Assembly: GCF_017303055.1 (NCBI RefSeq)
Contig: NZ_JAEKJT010000001.1
Span: 558,001 to 622,000, forward strand
Source: Halomonas litopenaei
GTDB taxonomy: Bacteria; Pseudomonadota; Gammaproteobacteria; Pseudomonadales; Halomonadaceae
Length of the DNA: 64,000 nucleotides
Reading direction: 5' to 3'
Positions 35,197 through 44,368 of the stretch are shown here, piece after piece. The translations under genes were made by a program, and so were the position numbers. Positions within the stretch are counted from its first letter, which is position 1. Every line of letters begins with the position of its first letter. The notes beneath the pieces were generated by a model, which saw nothing but the letters and a program-made list of their open reading frames with translations, was not told the origin of the DNA and searched no databases.

Positions 35197-36489
35197 TCAT
35201 TGCAGCATCAGGTTGGGCAGGAACATCACGATGGATGGGAACAGCGTGATGATGATGAGCACCGCCACCAGCGGGATGTAGAACGGCAAGGTGGCGCGCA
35301 CCAGGGCGGTAAAGGGCAGGTCGGTGATCTTCTGGATGGCGAACAGCACCGTGCCCACCGGTGGCGTGATCAGTCCGATCATCAGGTTGAAGATCATCAC
35401 TACACCAAAGTGCACCGGATCGATGCCGTACTGGACCACCACCGGCACCAGCAGCGGCGTCAGCAGGAACAGCGCCGGTACCGAGTCGATGAACAGGCCG
35501 ATAAGCAGAATGAACAGGCTCAGCAGCAGTAACAGCACCACCGGGTCACTGACCGTGGCCAGCAGGAAGTCCGCCACCAGCGCGGTGACCTGATAGCGCG
35601 CCAGGATCCAGCTGTACAAGGCACTGCCGGCGATGATCAGCAGCAGCACCGAGGTATCGATGGCCGTATCGCGAAGGATCTGGAAAAACTCGCGCAGGCT
35701 GATCGAGCGGTAGACGCAGAACGAGATGATCAGGCAGTACAGCAGCGCCACCACCGACGCCTCGGTCGGGGTAAACAGGCCCGACAGGATGCCCACCAGG
35801 ATGATCACCGGCGTCAGCATCGGCAGCAGTCCACGGGACAGCGCGCGCATGAACTCCGCCAGGGTAGCGCGGGCGCGGGTCGGGTAGCCGCGGCGATGAG
35901 AGATCACCGCGACCATGACCATCAGGCCCGCTCCCATGAACAGCCCCGGCAGAATCGAGCCAAGGAAGATCGCAGCAATGGAGGCATTGGCCAGCGCCCC
36001 ATAGATGACCGCAGGAATGCTGGGCGGAATGATCGGCCCGATGGTCGCGGAACTGGCGGTGACCGCGGCGCTGAAGTCGGTAGGAAAGCCATCGTCTTCC
36101 ATGGCCTTGATCTCGACGGCGCCCAGGCCACCGGCATCGGCCACCGCTGAGCCCGACATGCCAGCGAACAGCATGCTGGCGAGCACGTTGACGTGGCCCA
36201 GGCCGCCTTTCAGATGGCCGACGGCACAGCGTGCGACGTCAAACACCCGGTCCGAGATGCCGGCCGAGTTCATCAGTCTGCCGATCAGCAGAAACGCCGG
36301 AATGGCCAGCAGGGTGAAACTGTTGACCCCGTACAGGGTGCGCTGGGCGATCATTTCCAGCGGAATCTCGGTAAAGCCACGGGTGTAGGCGAGCACCGCA
36401 GCCGAGGAGGCAATCATCGCGAAGGCCACCGGCACGCCGAGCATCAGCAGCACGATCAAGCCGATGAACATGATGGCGAAAATTTCCAT
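35197..36489 (-). CDS. dctM: TRAP transporter large membrane subunit (DctM), system 1
   Basis: 430 residues, about 12 membrane spans. LIGRLMNSAGISDRVFDVARCAVGHLKGGLGHVNVLASMLFAGMSGSAVAD and GPIIPPSIPAVIYG are family signatures. It transports the substrate, delivered by the periplasmic DctP, with Na+ symport. AAGGAG precedes the ATG; dctQ ends five bases before. System 1 and system 2 (39747-42553) are separate, non-identical transporters. Confidence 0.95.
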   Translation of the reverse strand: MEIFAIMFIGLIVLLMLGVPVAFAMIASSAAVLAYTRGFTEIPLEMIAQRTLYGVNSFTLLAIPAFLLIGRLMNSAGISDRVFDVARCAVGHLKGGLGHVNVLASMLFAGMSGSAVADAGGLGAVEIKAMEDDGFPTDFSAAVTASSATIGPIIPPSIPAVIYGALANASIAAIFLGSILPGLFMGAGLMVMVAVISHRRGYPTRARATLAEFMRALSRGLLPMLTPVIILVGILSGLFTPTEASVVALLYCLIISFCVYRSISLREFFQILRDTAIDTSVLLLIIAGSALYSWILARYQVTALVADFLLATVSDPVVLLLLLSLFILLIGLFIDSVPALFLLTPLLVPVVVQYGIDPVHFGVVMIFNLMIGLITPPVGTVLFAIQKITDLPFTALVRATLPFYIPLVAVLIIITLFPSIVMFLPNLMLQ

Positions 36490-36494
36490 GGTGC

Positions 36495-37001
36495 TTACTC
36501 CTTGTCGCCGTCGCGAGGGTCAGGTGTCGTCAGACGCTCGATAAAGTCCTCTACCAGCAGCAGCACCATCAGTCCGGCGGCGATCAGTTGCATCAGGTAG
36601 AGGTAGGAAAAACTCATGTCGAAGGTACTGGCGAACACGCCGGCGGTACGCTCCATCATGTTGAAGGCGCCGCCCATGATCATGCCCAGCACCAGGATGC
36701 TGACGATGTCGGCAAGCATCGCCGCCACGCGTTTCGCCCTGGCTGAGAGCAGGTCCGTGACGATGGTGATGCGAATGTGCTCCTGATAGCGCAGGGCCAG
36801 TACCGAGCCCAGGAAGATTTCGGCCAGGAACAGGTAACGCGAGACTTCGTCGGTCCAGGGCACGGCCACGCCGAGGGCGTAGCGGGAGATGACCTGAATG
36901 CCCATGACCAGCAGCATCAGGCCGAAGGCGCCGACCACGACAGCGGTCAACAGCCACCAGAAGGCTCCCAGCGCCTTGGCCAGGGTCGAATTGGTCGTCA
37001 T
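36495..37001 (-). CDS. dctQ: TRAP transporter small membrane subunit (DctQ), system 1
   Basis: 168 residues with four hydrophobic segments. VISRYALGVAVPWTDEVSRYLFLAEIFLGSVLALRYQEHIRI carries the typical W-x-E-E/D-x-x-R pattern of DctQ. It pairs with DctM in the inner membrane. It lies between dctP (113 bases) and dctM (5 bases). Confidence 0.92.
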   Translation of the reverse strand: MTTNSTLAKALGAFWWLLTAVVVGAFGLMLLVMGIQVISRYALGVAVPWTDEVSRYLFLAEIFLGSVLALRYQEHIRITIVTDLLSARAKRVAAMLADIVSILVLGMIMGGAFNMMERTAGVFASTFDMSFSYLYLMQLIAAGLMVLLLVEDFIERLTTPDPRDGDKE

Positions 37002-37114
37002 GGATATCTCCGTGGGCCGCTGACGAATGACAGCGGCAGCAGGCGGTGCATCAGCCGTCCCGCCCCAGGCCTTGGCAGCCTTCAGGTGCCGGGGCGAGAC
37101 GGCCGCTGCCCCGA

Positions 37115-38089
37115 TTACTGGATCAGCGAGAGCACGTAGTCACGCACGGCGGGGTCGTATTCCTGGGCGATCTGCTCGACCGCTGGACGTGCCGCCTGGC
37201 GGAACGCGGCCACATCCGGCTCCACGATCTGCATGCCTTCTTCCTCAAGCTTCTGATACAGCTCGGCCTGGCCATCGGCCACCAGCTGGTCGCCCCAGGC
37301 GGTGGCATCGGCTACCGCATCCAGTACCACCTGGCGATGCTCGTCGGACATCTCCTGATACAGGTCTTCGTTCATCAGCCAGTGGAAGAAGGAATAAACG
37401 TGCTCGGTGCGACTGACGTAGTCCTGCACCTCGTAGAGCTTACCGGCGTAGATGTTGTCGACCGGGTTCTCCTGCATCTCGATGACGCCGGTCTGCAGTG
37501 AGGTGTACACCTCTGGCCAGGCGATGGGGCTGGGCAGGGCACCGATCTCACCCCACACCGCGACCCATGGAGCAATCTCCGGCACGCGCATGCGCACGCC
37601 GCTGACATCCTCCGGAGTCTCGACCGCTGTCTTGGCGGTCAGGTTGCGAGGGTTGCGGGCAGACAGGCCGACCAGGCGCATGTTGCCCTTGGCGATCAGA
37701 CTCTGGTTGAGCGCCTCGCCCATCTCTCCCTCATAGATCTTGCGCGCCTGGTCGCTGGAGTCATAGACGAAGGGCAGGTCGGCGGCAGCGAACTCGGGGG
37801 CATACAGCGTCATGGGCATGGAACCGCCCAGGGCAATGGCGTACTCGCCGTAGCTGGCTCCCTCGAGGTGGTCCCGTTCACCGCCCACCTCGGTACCCAG
37901 CAAGGTGACGGTCAGCTCACCATCGGTATTGGACTCGATGGTGTCCTTCAAGCGTTCACCGATCTTGAACATCGCATGGGAAGGATCGGTATGGATGGCG
38001 ATAGCCAGATCCTCGGCTGCGGCGGTGCCGGCGGAAGCCAGAGAAATGGCGGTGACAAGCGCAAGTGGGGTGAGGCGGCGTGGGTTCAT
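37115..38089 (-). CDS. dctP: TRAP transporter substrate-binding protein (DctP), system 1
   Basis: 324 residues from ATG 38089 after GAGGAG; the longer frame to 38176 has no such site. A Sec signal is present (LTPLALVTAISLASAGTAAA, cut near residue 26). GNMRLVGLSARNPRNLTAKTAVETPEDVSGVRMRVPEIAPWVAVWGEIGALPSPIAWPEVYTSLQTGVIEMQENPVDNI shows the arginine and asparagine positions that bind a substrate carboxylate in this family. The ligand is probably a sugar acid or similar organic acid, inferred from the carboxylate-binding pattern and the epimerase. Confidence 0.93.
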   Translation of the reverse strand: MNPRRLTPLALVTAISLASAGTAAAEDLAIAIHTDPSHAMFKIGERLKDTIESNTDGELTVTLLGTEVGGERDHLEGASYGEYAIALGGSMPMTLYAPEFAAADLPFVYDSSDQARKIYEGEMGEALNQSLIAKGNMRLVGLSARNPRNLTAKTAVETPEDVSGVRMRVPEIAPWVAVWGEIGALPSPIAWPEVYTSLQTGVIEMQENPVDNIYAGKLYEVQDYVSRTEHVYSFFHWLMNEDLYQEMSDEHRQVVLDAVADATAWGDQLVADGQAELYQKLEEEGMQIVEPDVAAFRQAARPAVEQIAQEYDPAVRDYVLSLIQ

Positions 38090-38193
38090 TGTGATTATCT
38101 CCTCGGGACGTGAGCGGCGTGACGGCTCAGCGGGAAAGTCGGGCAAACGAGGGTATGCCCTGGCGTCATCCACCAAGGTAGTCGATGGTCTTT

Positions 38194-38227
38194 GGGTAGC
38201 GCTACCATTTTGATGGTAGCGCTACCC
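38194..38227. promoter_or_regulatory. Twin LacI-type operator
   Basis: GGTAGCGCTACC occurs twice, at 38195-38206 and 38215-38226, with centres exactly 20 bases apart; the whole 34-bp region is nearly self-complementary. The sites lie between the divergent dctP operon and the LacI-type regulator, so one repressor could control both. Confidence 0.88.
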
Positions 38228-38353
38228 ATACTTTGGTCTTGGGTTACACTGCGCAGCAGGACGGGGATGATGTCCTTATGTGTTTTACAGCCCGAGACCG
38301 CTTTCCCGCGCAGCGGACGGTCGCGGGCACGACAAGCGAGATCGAGGAACCCC

Positions 38354-39394
38354 ATGGACAGACAGGAAGGTCGTTCACGCAAGCGTCACCGTGGTCAGGG
38401 CCGCGTCACCCTGGCGGATGTGGCGCGCCAGGCTGGCGTGGCGCCCATCACCGTATCGCGAGCGCTGAACACGCCGGGGCGGGTCTCAGAAGCGGTAAAG
38501 GCGCGGGTGGATGCGGCGGTAGAGGCGCTTGGCTATGTACCGAACCTTATTGCGGGGGGGCTGGCCGCCGCGGGTACCCGGGTGATTCCGGTGATCGTGC
38601 CATCGCTGGCCATCCTGACCTTTATCGAAGTCATCGACGCCATCCAGAAACGGCTCGAGGCCGCCGGCTATCAGATGCTGCTGGCCACCACCGACTGGGA
38701 TCTGGATCGCGAGGCAGGGCTGGTCGACACCGTGCTGGGCTATTCACCCTCGGGTGTCATCCTGACCGGATTGCGCCATCACCCTCGGGTGATCACCCGC
38801 CTCAAGGAATGGGGGCGTCCGGTGGTCGAAATCATGGAGGTCGGGGAAGATCCCATCGACATGAACGTGGGCGTCGATGGACTGGCGCTGGGGCGTGCCA
38901 TGGCGCGCCACCTGCTGGACAAGGGCTATCGCCGGATCGTCTTTGCCGGGTCCCATCTGGGGCATGACTATCGTGCAGCCCAGAGGCTCGAGGGACACCA
39001 GCAGGCGCTGGCTGAGGCAGGGCTTCCACAAGGGCCGGTACTTGAATACGCCGAGCCTGCTTCCTACGCGGTGGGGGCGAGGGCACTGGCAGATCTGCTG
39101 GCGATGACGCCCCGGCCGGACGCGGTGGCCTGTTCCAACGACATCCTGGCGAGCGGCATCCTGCTGGCCGCGAGCAAGCAGGGCATCCGTATTCCGGACG
39201 AGCTGGCGGTAGGGGGGTATCTGGGACTGCCGTTGGCCGAGCACCTGTCGCCCCCACTTACGACACTGGCGGTGGCGCGCAGTGACATGGGACGACAGGC
39301 AGCCGAGCTATTGCTGCAGCGACTGGAGGGAATGACACCAGCGGAGCCTGTGCGGGACCTGGGCTTCACCCTGGTGGAAGGGGGCAGTACCTAA
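38354..39394 (+). CDS. LacI-family transcriptional regulator (GntR-like type)
   Basis: 346 residues from ATG 38354 after GAGGA; an ORF from 38192 would run over the operators. The helix-turn-helix VTLADVARQAGVAPITVSRALNTPGRVSE is at residues 18-46, followed by a periplasmic-binding-type sensor domain. The body resembles gluconate-type repressors (GntR of E. coli). It likely represses the TRAP/epimerase operon and itself through GGTAGCGCTACC sites, with the transported acid or a derivative as inducer. Confidence 0.92.
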   Translation: MDRQEGRSRKRHRGQGRVTLADVARQAGVAPITVSRALNTPGRVSEAVKARVDAAVEALGYVPNLIAGGLAAAGTRVIPVIVPSLAILTFIEVIDAIQKRLEAAGYQMLLATTDWDLDREAGLVDTVLGYSPSGVILTGLRHHPRVITRLKEWGRPVVEIMEVGEDPIDMNVGVDGLALGRAMARHLLDKGYRRIVFAGSHLGHDYRAAQRLEGHQQALAEAGLPQGPVLEYAEPASYAVGARALADLLAMTPRPDAVACSNDILASGILLAASKQGIRIPDELAVGGYLGLPLAEHLSPPLTTLAVARSDMGRQAAELLLQRLEGMTPAEPVRDLGFTLVEGGST

Positions 39395-39402
39395 GACGCT
39401 GC

Positions 39403-39678
39403 TCAGTTATCCGGTACCACCCCGGGCTCCCGGTAGATCACCCCTTCACGCTGGCGCTCCTGCTCGGACTTGTGCTCATCCACCGGCGGCACCCCCCAGA
39501 CGGTTTCCTTGCGGCCGTCATCGTAGGAGTAGGTGGTGCACCCGCTGAGACTGGCCAGCAGCACGCAGGCCAGCAACGAGCAGGACAACACCAGGCGCGC
39601 GCTACGTCCTTGCGCTGCAGGCGTGCGGTCAGTGCTGCGGCCTGACCGGGCCAGGTGAAGCGGTGTGAAATCGGGCAT
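39403..39678 (-). CDS. Small putative lipoprotein
   Basis: 91 residues. A long N-terminal region leads to a hydrophobic stretch and lipobox (SCSLLACVLLASLSGC, cysteine near residue 47), so the mature form would be about 45 residues, acidic and rich in E, D and Q. AGGGAG precedes the ATG. The stretch before the signal is unusually long (about 29 residues); a later start cannot be excluded. Function unknown. Convergent with the LacI-type gene. Confidence 0.7.
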   Translation of the reverse strand: MPDFTPLHLARSGRSTDRTPAAQGRSARLVLSCSLLACVLLASLSGCTTYSYDDGRKETVWGVPPVDEHKSEQERQREGVIYREPGVVPDN

Positions 39679-39746
39679 GTTGACTCCCTGTCAGAGGCGG
39701 CGAGGCCTTGGGACGGCTCGTGATGCATCAGTATACCTGCTGAGGG

Positions 39747-40991
39747 CTAGATCAGCAGCGGTACATAGACCACCAGCAGCAGCACGCCGATCAACCCCAG
39801 CAGATAGGGCAGAATCGCCCGAGTGATGCGCTCAAGCGGTAGCTGCGTCACTGACGATGCGACATACAGATTGATCGCCACCGGGGGCGTGATCATGCCA
39901 ATGGCCAGCCCCACCACGATGATCAGGCCGAAGTGCACCGGGTCGATGCCGAGTTGTGTGACCAACGGCAGCAGTACCGGTGTCAGGATGATCAAGGCGC
40001 TGGCGGTCTCGATAAACACCCCCGTCAGCAGGATGACCGCCACGACCAGCAGCAGCACGATGTAGGGATTGGTCGACAGCGACAGCACCGATGACGCGAT
40101 CTGGGCCGGAATCTGCGCACTCGACAGCGTCCAGCTGAGCACCGCGGAAGTGGCGATGACCAGCATGATCACCGAGGTGGTGATGGCCGACTGGATCATC
40201 ACGCGGTAGACGTCCTTGAGACTGAGGTCGCGATAGACGAACAGCGACACCAGCAGCGCATAGACCACCGCGACGACCGCCGCCTCGCTGGGGGTGAAGA
40301 TGCCCGAGAAGATGCCACCCAGGATGATGACCGGTGTCATCAGTCCCCAGCTGGCGGCGCGCAAGGTGCGTGCAATGGTCGCCAGTGACAGCGGACTACC
40401 GTGGGGATACTGACGTCGATGGGCCTGGGCCAGAGCAATCCCGCCGAGCCCGAGTCCCATCGCCAGTCCTGGCAGGAAGCCCGCCAGAAACAGATCGGAC
40501 ACCGACTCCTGGGCGATCACCGCATAGATGATCATCGGCACCGATGGCGGGATGACCACCCCGATGGTGCCGCTGGCCGCGATCAGACTGGCCGCGGAGG
40601 CCGGATCGTAGCCCTTGCGCTTGAGCTCGGGCACCAGGCTGGAGCCCACCGCTGCGGTGGTGGCAGCACCTGAGCCAGAGATGGCGGCGAAGAACATGCC
40701 GGCGAGTACCGAGACCAGGGACAATCCGCCCTTGAGGAAGCCGAATAGGCTGTCGGCGAAGTCCACCAGCTTGCGACTGACCGCGCCCTGTGCCATCAGG
40801 TCACCGGTCAGGATGAACATCGGCACCGCCACCAGCGCAAAGGTATTGATGCCCTGGAACATCTGTTGCGGCACGACGGCCAGCGGCGTGCCCTGCATGA
40901 CCAGCGTGGCCAGGGTGCTGGCACCGATGGTGAAGGCGATGGGCACGCCCAGCAGCATCAGCATGAAGAAGGCAATGAGCAACAGCAGCAT
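39747..40991 (-). CDS. dctM: TRAP transporter large membrane subunit (DctM), system 2
   Basis: 414 residues with the same family signatures as system 1 (GGLSLVSVLAGMFFAAISGSGAATTAAVG and GVVIPPSVPMIIYAV) but clearly a different sequence. Its start overlaps the dctQ stop by one base. Together with 40991-42553 it forms a complete second TRAP system in the usual order dctP-dctQ-dctM. Confidence 0.95.
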   Translation of the reverse strand: MLLLLIAFFMLMLLGVPIAFTIGASTLATLVMQGTPLAVVPQQMFQGINTFALVAVPMFILTGDLMAQGAVSRKLVDFADSLFGFLKGGLSLVSVLAGMFFAAISGSGAATTAAVGSSLVPELKRKGYDPASAASLIAASGTIGVVIPPSVPMIIYAVIAQESVSDLFLAGFLPGLAMGLGLGGIALAQAHRRQYPHGSPLSLATIARTLRAASWGLMTPVIILGGIFSGIFTPSEAAVVAVVYALLVSLFVYRDLSLKDVYRVMIQSAITTSVIMLVIATSAVLSWTLSSAQIPAQIASSVLSLSTNPYIVLLLVVAVILLTGVFIETASALIILTPVLLPLVTQLGIDPVHFGLIIVVGLAIGMITPPVAINLYVASSVTQLPLERITRAILPYLLGLIGVLLLVVYVPLLI

Positions 40992-41491
40992 CAGGCATCA
41001 CCCCCATGGTGGGCGGTCGTCCGTCCGGCGATCTCGTTGAGTATGGCGACGAGGGTGGTCCACGCCATCAGCACCGCCGTCAGCGGCATCACCGCATACA
41101 CCCAGGTCATCGACAGGCGCAGTGAGGCTGACTTCTGAAAGCTCTGAAGTTGCATGTAGTTCCAGCCGATGATGGCCAGCGCCACCAGGAACACCAGGAC
41201 GCACAGGTGCGCGCACAGGCGAGCCGCCTTGCCGCTGACGCCGGGCAGGGCATCCACAACGAAAGTGACGGCGATGTGGCGGCCGGAGCGATAGGCCAGG
41301 GTGGCGGCCAGGAAGGTGATCCAGACCAGCAGGAAGCGGGCGACCTCTTCGGTCCAGCCGACGGCGGTGAAGGCCACCCGTGAGACGATCTGCAGGGAAA
41401 TGACGCCAATCAGCGCCGCCATGGCGATAAACACCACGGGGCGCGTGACGGCGTCGAGTCCCTGCTCAAGACGTTCGAGCAGGGACAGCAC
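40991..41491 (-). CDS. dctQ: TRAP transporter small membrane subunit (DctQ), system 2
   Basis: 166 residues from a GTG start that directly follows the dctP stop codon. Four hydrophobic segments and VGWTEEVARFLLVWITFLAATLAYRSGRHIAV, the typical DctQ region. Start codon choice is uncertain because no strong ribosome-binding site is visible; translation may be coupled to dctP. Confidence 0.9.
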   Translation of the reverse strand: MLSLLERLEQGLDAVTRPVVFIAMAALIGVISLQIVSRVAFTAVGWTEEVARFLLVWITFLAATLAYRSGRHIAVTFVVDALPGVSGKAARLCAHLCVLVFLVALAIIGWNYMQLQSFQKSASLRLSMTWVYAVMPLTAVLMAWTTLVAILNEIAGRTTAHHGGDA

Positions 41492-42553
41492 TTAGTTTGA
41501 CTCCTGTTGCGCCTGTGCAGACTGCCCCAGCGCTTCCTGGATGCGCGGCAGGTAGTCACCGAACTGGTCGCCGTAGGTCTCGTATACTGGCGTTACCGCC
41601 TGCTGGAAGGCGGCGATATCCGGCGATTCCTCGATGGTCATGCCTGCCTCGCGCAGCTCGGCCAACTGCTGTTCCGCCATGGCCGCGTTCTGTTCGCGCT
41701 CGTATTCTGCTGCCTGCTGCGCGGCCGATGCGACCACTTCCTGGGCGGCCTCGGGCAGCTTCTGCCAGCTGGGCATGCCCATCACGAAGATGGCGGGTGC
41801 ATAGGTGTGGCGTGACAGCGTCATGTAGTCCTGGGTCTCGTTGAGCTTGAACGAGTGGACCACGTTGATCGGGTTTTCCTGGCCGTCGATGGTGCCTTGC
41901 TGCATGGCCGTCAGGGCTTCGGTCCAGGCCATGGGCACGGCGTTGGCACCCAGCTCGCGGAAGGTGTCGACGTAGACCGGGTTTTCCATCACACGGATGC
42001 GCAGGCCTTCGATGTCTTCCGGGGTCTTCACCGGACGCTCGGAGTTGGTCAGGTTGCGGAAACCACGCTCAGCGTAGGCCAGGCCCTTGAGATTGACGTC
42101 CGCCAGCTTGTCGAGCAGCTCCTTGCCGATCGGTCCGTCCAGCACCGAGTAGGCCTCTTCCGGTGACGCGAACAGGAACGGCAGTTCAAACACGGCCATG
42201 GGCTCGACAAAGTTGGCGACCGGACCATTGGTGATCACGCCCATGTCGACGGTGCCGATCTGCATGCCTTCCAGCAGCGTGCGCTCATCACCCAGGGTGG
42301 CGTTGGCAAAAATCTCTACATCGACCTTGCCATCGGTACCGGCTTCTACCAGTTCCTCGAACTTGGTGGCGGCCAGGTGAAAGCCATCCTGCTCGTTGAC
42401 CACGTGGGCCAGGCGCAGAGTGATCGGGTCCATGTCGGCGAAGTCGTCCGCCAGGGCGACAGGGGCGGCGAGCACAGAACCCGCAGCGATGGCAGCGGTG
42501 AGCGTAGCGAGGGCGAAGGGCGAGGACCGGCGTGACGCGAGATGGCGTGTCAT
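41492..42553 (-). CDS. dctP: TRAP transporter substrate-binding protein (DctP), system 2
   Basis: 353 residues with a Sec signal (FALATLTAAIAAGSVLAAPVALA, cut near residue 35). LAYAERGFRNLTNSERPVKTPEDIEGLRIRVMENPVYVDTFRELGANAVPMAWTEALTAMQQGTIDGQENPI holds the family's carboxylate-binding arginines and Asn. Resembles the dicarboxylate-type DctP group. AAGGAAG precedes the ATG. A 22-bp palindrome lies 50 bases upstream (42603-42624). Confidence 0.93.
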   Translation of the reverse strand: MTRHLASRRSSPFALATLTAAIAAGSVLAAPVALADDFADMDPITLRLAHVVNEQDGFHLAATKFEELVEAGTDGKVDVEIFANATLGDERTLLEGMQIGTVDMGVITNGPVANFVEPMAVFELPFLFASPEEAYSVLDGPIGKELLDKLADVNLKGLAYAERGFRNLTNSERPVKTPEDIEGLRIRVMENPVYVDTFRELGANAVPMAWTEALTAMQQGTIDGQENPINVVHSFKLNETQDYMTLSRHTYAPAIFVMGMPSWQKLPEAAQEVVASAAQQAAEYEREQNAAMAEQQLAELREAGMTIEESPDIAAFQQAVTPVYETYGDQFGDYLPRIQEALGQSAQAQQESN

Positions 42554-42602
42554 GACACTTCCTTGGAGTCGTGTTCAGCGAAGCAGGGCGCCTCATCCCG
42601 AG

Positions 42603-42624
42603 CCGAATCATCGAGATGATTCGG
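42603..42624. promoter_or_regulatory. 22-bp perfect palindrome upstream of TRAP system 2
   Basis: CCGAATCATC and its exact complement GATGATTCGG around GA. Located 50 bases before the dctP ATG and 119 bases after the end of opgD on the minus strand. No T tract follows on either strand, so an operator is likelier than a terminator. Confidence 0.6.
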
Positions 42625-42742
42625 ACGGGAAGATAACGCACCTTGATTTTTAAGGGCTTTTATTTAGAGGCTGAAGGTCTTCAGCCACAAGGAATCATGC
42701 CGGAAGCGGCGCCACGCGGTCAATTCGGGGGGAGAGGTGCCA

Positions 42743-44368
42743 TCAGCCCTTGAGGTGATCGGCGTTGTGCAGTTCACGCTGATCCGCGGGGGGCGGTGTC
42801 CACTGATAGATCCAGGTCTCGGTCAGGGGATTGCCGTCCTTGTCACGCAGGTACAGGCGCAGGTTGATCGGCTCGCTGCCGTCGTCCGGTGGTACGACGT
42901 CGAACATGGCGCGGTAGCCTTGGATCGCAGCCAGCGGGCGGGCCGAGGTGATTTCGATCTCGCCGGCGCTGGCCTCGATCACGGCCTCCACGTCCACCTC
43001 CTGGTCGTCGTCGAAGGGGAAAGGCCCGCCACGGAAGTCGACGGCAAACCGCCAGCTGAAGTACTCGCGCAGCTGGCCGACGACGCCCCCAAGCCCTGTG
43101 CGGGTGGCGACGCAGCGGGCCAGGCTGGGCTGGCGGGCGGGCAGGTCATACCAGCTGAGGCGGTAGGAGTAGCGCAGCTCCTGGCCCGGCTCCACCGGTG
43201 TCTGTGGGCGCCAGTAGGCCACGATGTTGTCGAAGGTTTCGTCCTTGGCCGGCAACTCCACCAGGTCGATGCTGCCTTCCCCCCAGCCTTCGGTGGGCTC
43301 GACCCAGACGCTGGGACGGCGATCGTAGTAGACGCCGTCATCCTGATAGTGGTCGAAGTCGTGATCGCGCTGGGCGAGGCCAAAGCCCTGAACATCGGTG
43401 GCGGCGTAGGCGTTGTAGCGCAGGCTGGAGGGGTTGACCAGGGGACGCCACAGCCATTCGCCGTCGCCGGTGTGAATGCTCAAGCCGTCGGAATCATGGA
43501 TCTCGGGGCGCCAGTCGTAGTTGACGTCGCGGTCGTTCTCGCCGACCAGGTACATGCTGGTCAGTGGTGCGATGCCCAGTCGTTCGATGGCCTTGCGTGG
43601 ATACAGCGTGGCGGCGACATCCATCACCACACCTTCAACATTGCGGCGGATGTCGAAGCGGTAGGCCCCGGTGGTGCTTTCCGACTCGAGCAGCGCATAG
43701 ACGATCACGCTGTTGTCGCCGTCGGGCTGCTCCAGCCAGAAGCGGGTGAAGTCCGGGAACTCCTCCGGCGTATCGCGGGCGGTATCGATGGCCAGGCCGC
43801 GGGCCGACAAGCCGTATTGCATGCTCTGGCTGACCGCGCGGAAATAGCTGGCGCCAAGGAACGAGGCAATATCGCGCTCCGGGTCCTGATGATGGTGCAG
43901 GCGGAATCCCGCAAACCCGAGCTGCGGCGACAGCGCGTCGGTATCGACGACCGGGCTGTCGTCTTCACCGCCAAAGCGAAACAGCTCGGGGTCGTAGGCC
44001 AGCTCCTGGGCCTGCCCCTCGCTGACCTGGTAGATCCTCACCGGCGTGGTAAAGCCCCTGCCCAGATGAAACAGCTGTCCCGTGTAGGGGCCATTGCTGT
44101 CCTTCCACAGGGCGTGGTCGGCGCGATAGCCGATGGACTGGTAATCGTCCCAGGACAGCGACTTCAGCTGTTCAGGCAGTTCGCCCTCGTGATCGTCGTG
44201 GGGCTGCTGTGACAGGTGCCGAGCAAAGCCCTTGAGCCAGGCGTAGTCAAAGGCCACCTTGTCGCCGGTGGTGTTCAGGCGCTGGTCCATCGCCGCGAGC
44301 AGGGGGGAAATCGGCAGGGCATAGGCGCTTAGCGCGGTGGCGGCCTTCAGAAAATCACGTCGCTGCAT
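42743..44368 (-). CDS. opgD: Periplasmic glucan biosynthesis protein OpgD (MdoD)
   Basis: 541 residues from ATG 44368 (MQRRDFLKA), chosen because AAGG lies nine bases before it; ATGs at 44374 and 44377 are alternatives. RRDFLKAATALSAYALPISP is a twin-arginine signal, as in E. coli OpgD. The mature part is the OpgG/OpgD glucan family (GYRADHALW, FRAVSQSMQYGLSARGLAIDTA, YDRRPSVWVEPTEGWGEG). OpgD shapes the backbone of osmoregulated periplasmic glucans. No opgGH is adjacent. Confidence 0.93.
   Translation of the reverse strand: MQRRDFLKAATALSAYALPISPLLAAMDQRLNTTGDKVAFDYAWLKGFARHLSQQPHDDHEGELPEQLKSLSWDDYQSIGYRADHALWKDSNGPYTGQLFHLGRGFTTPVRIYQVSEGQAQELAYDPELFRFGGEDDSPVVDTDALSPQLGFAGFRLHHHQDPERDIASFLGASYFRAVSQSMQYGLSARGLAIDTARDTPEEFPDFTRFWLEQPDGDNSVIVYALLESESTTGAYRFDIRRNVEGVVMDVAATLYPRKAIERLGIAPLTSMYLVGENDRDVNYDWRPEIHDSDGLSIHTGDGEWLWRPLVNPSSLRYNAYAATDVQGFGLAQRDHDFDHYQDDGVYYDRRPSVWVEPTEGWGEGSIDLVELPAKDETFDNIVAYWRPQTPVEPGQELRYSYRLSWYDLPARQPSLARCVATRTGLGGVVGQLREYFSWRFAVDFRGGPFPFDDDQEVDVEAVIEASAGEIEITSARPLAAIQGYRAMFDVVPPDDGSEPINLRLYLRDKDGNPLTETWIYQWTPPPADQRELHNADHLKG

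Noticed and set aside
42603..42624. Terminator for TRAP system 2 or opgD
   Set aside because: It lies upstream of dctP and about 120 bases downstream of no gene end; no T tract follows. An operator fits better.
42737..44212. 491-codon plus-strand ORF opposite opgD
   Set aside because: Antisense shadow of opgD in GC-rich DNA; its composition and motifs do not look like a protein family.
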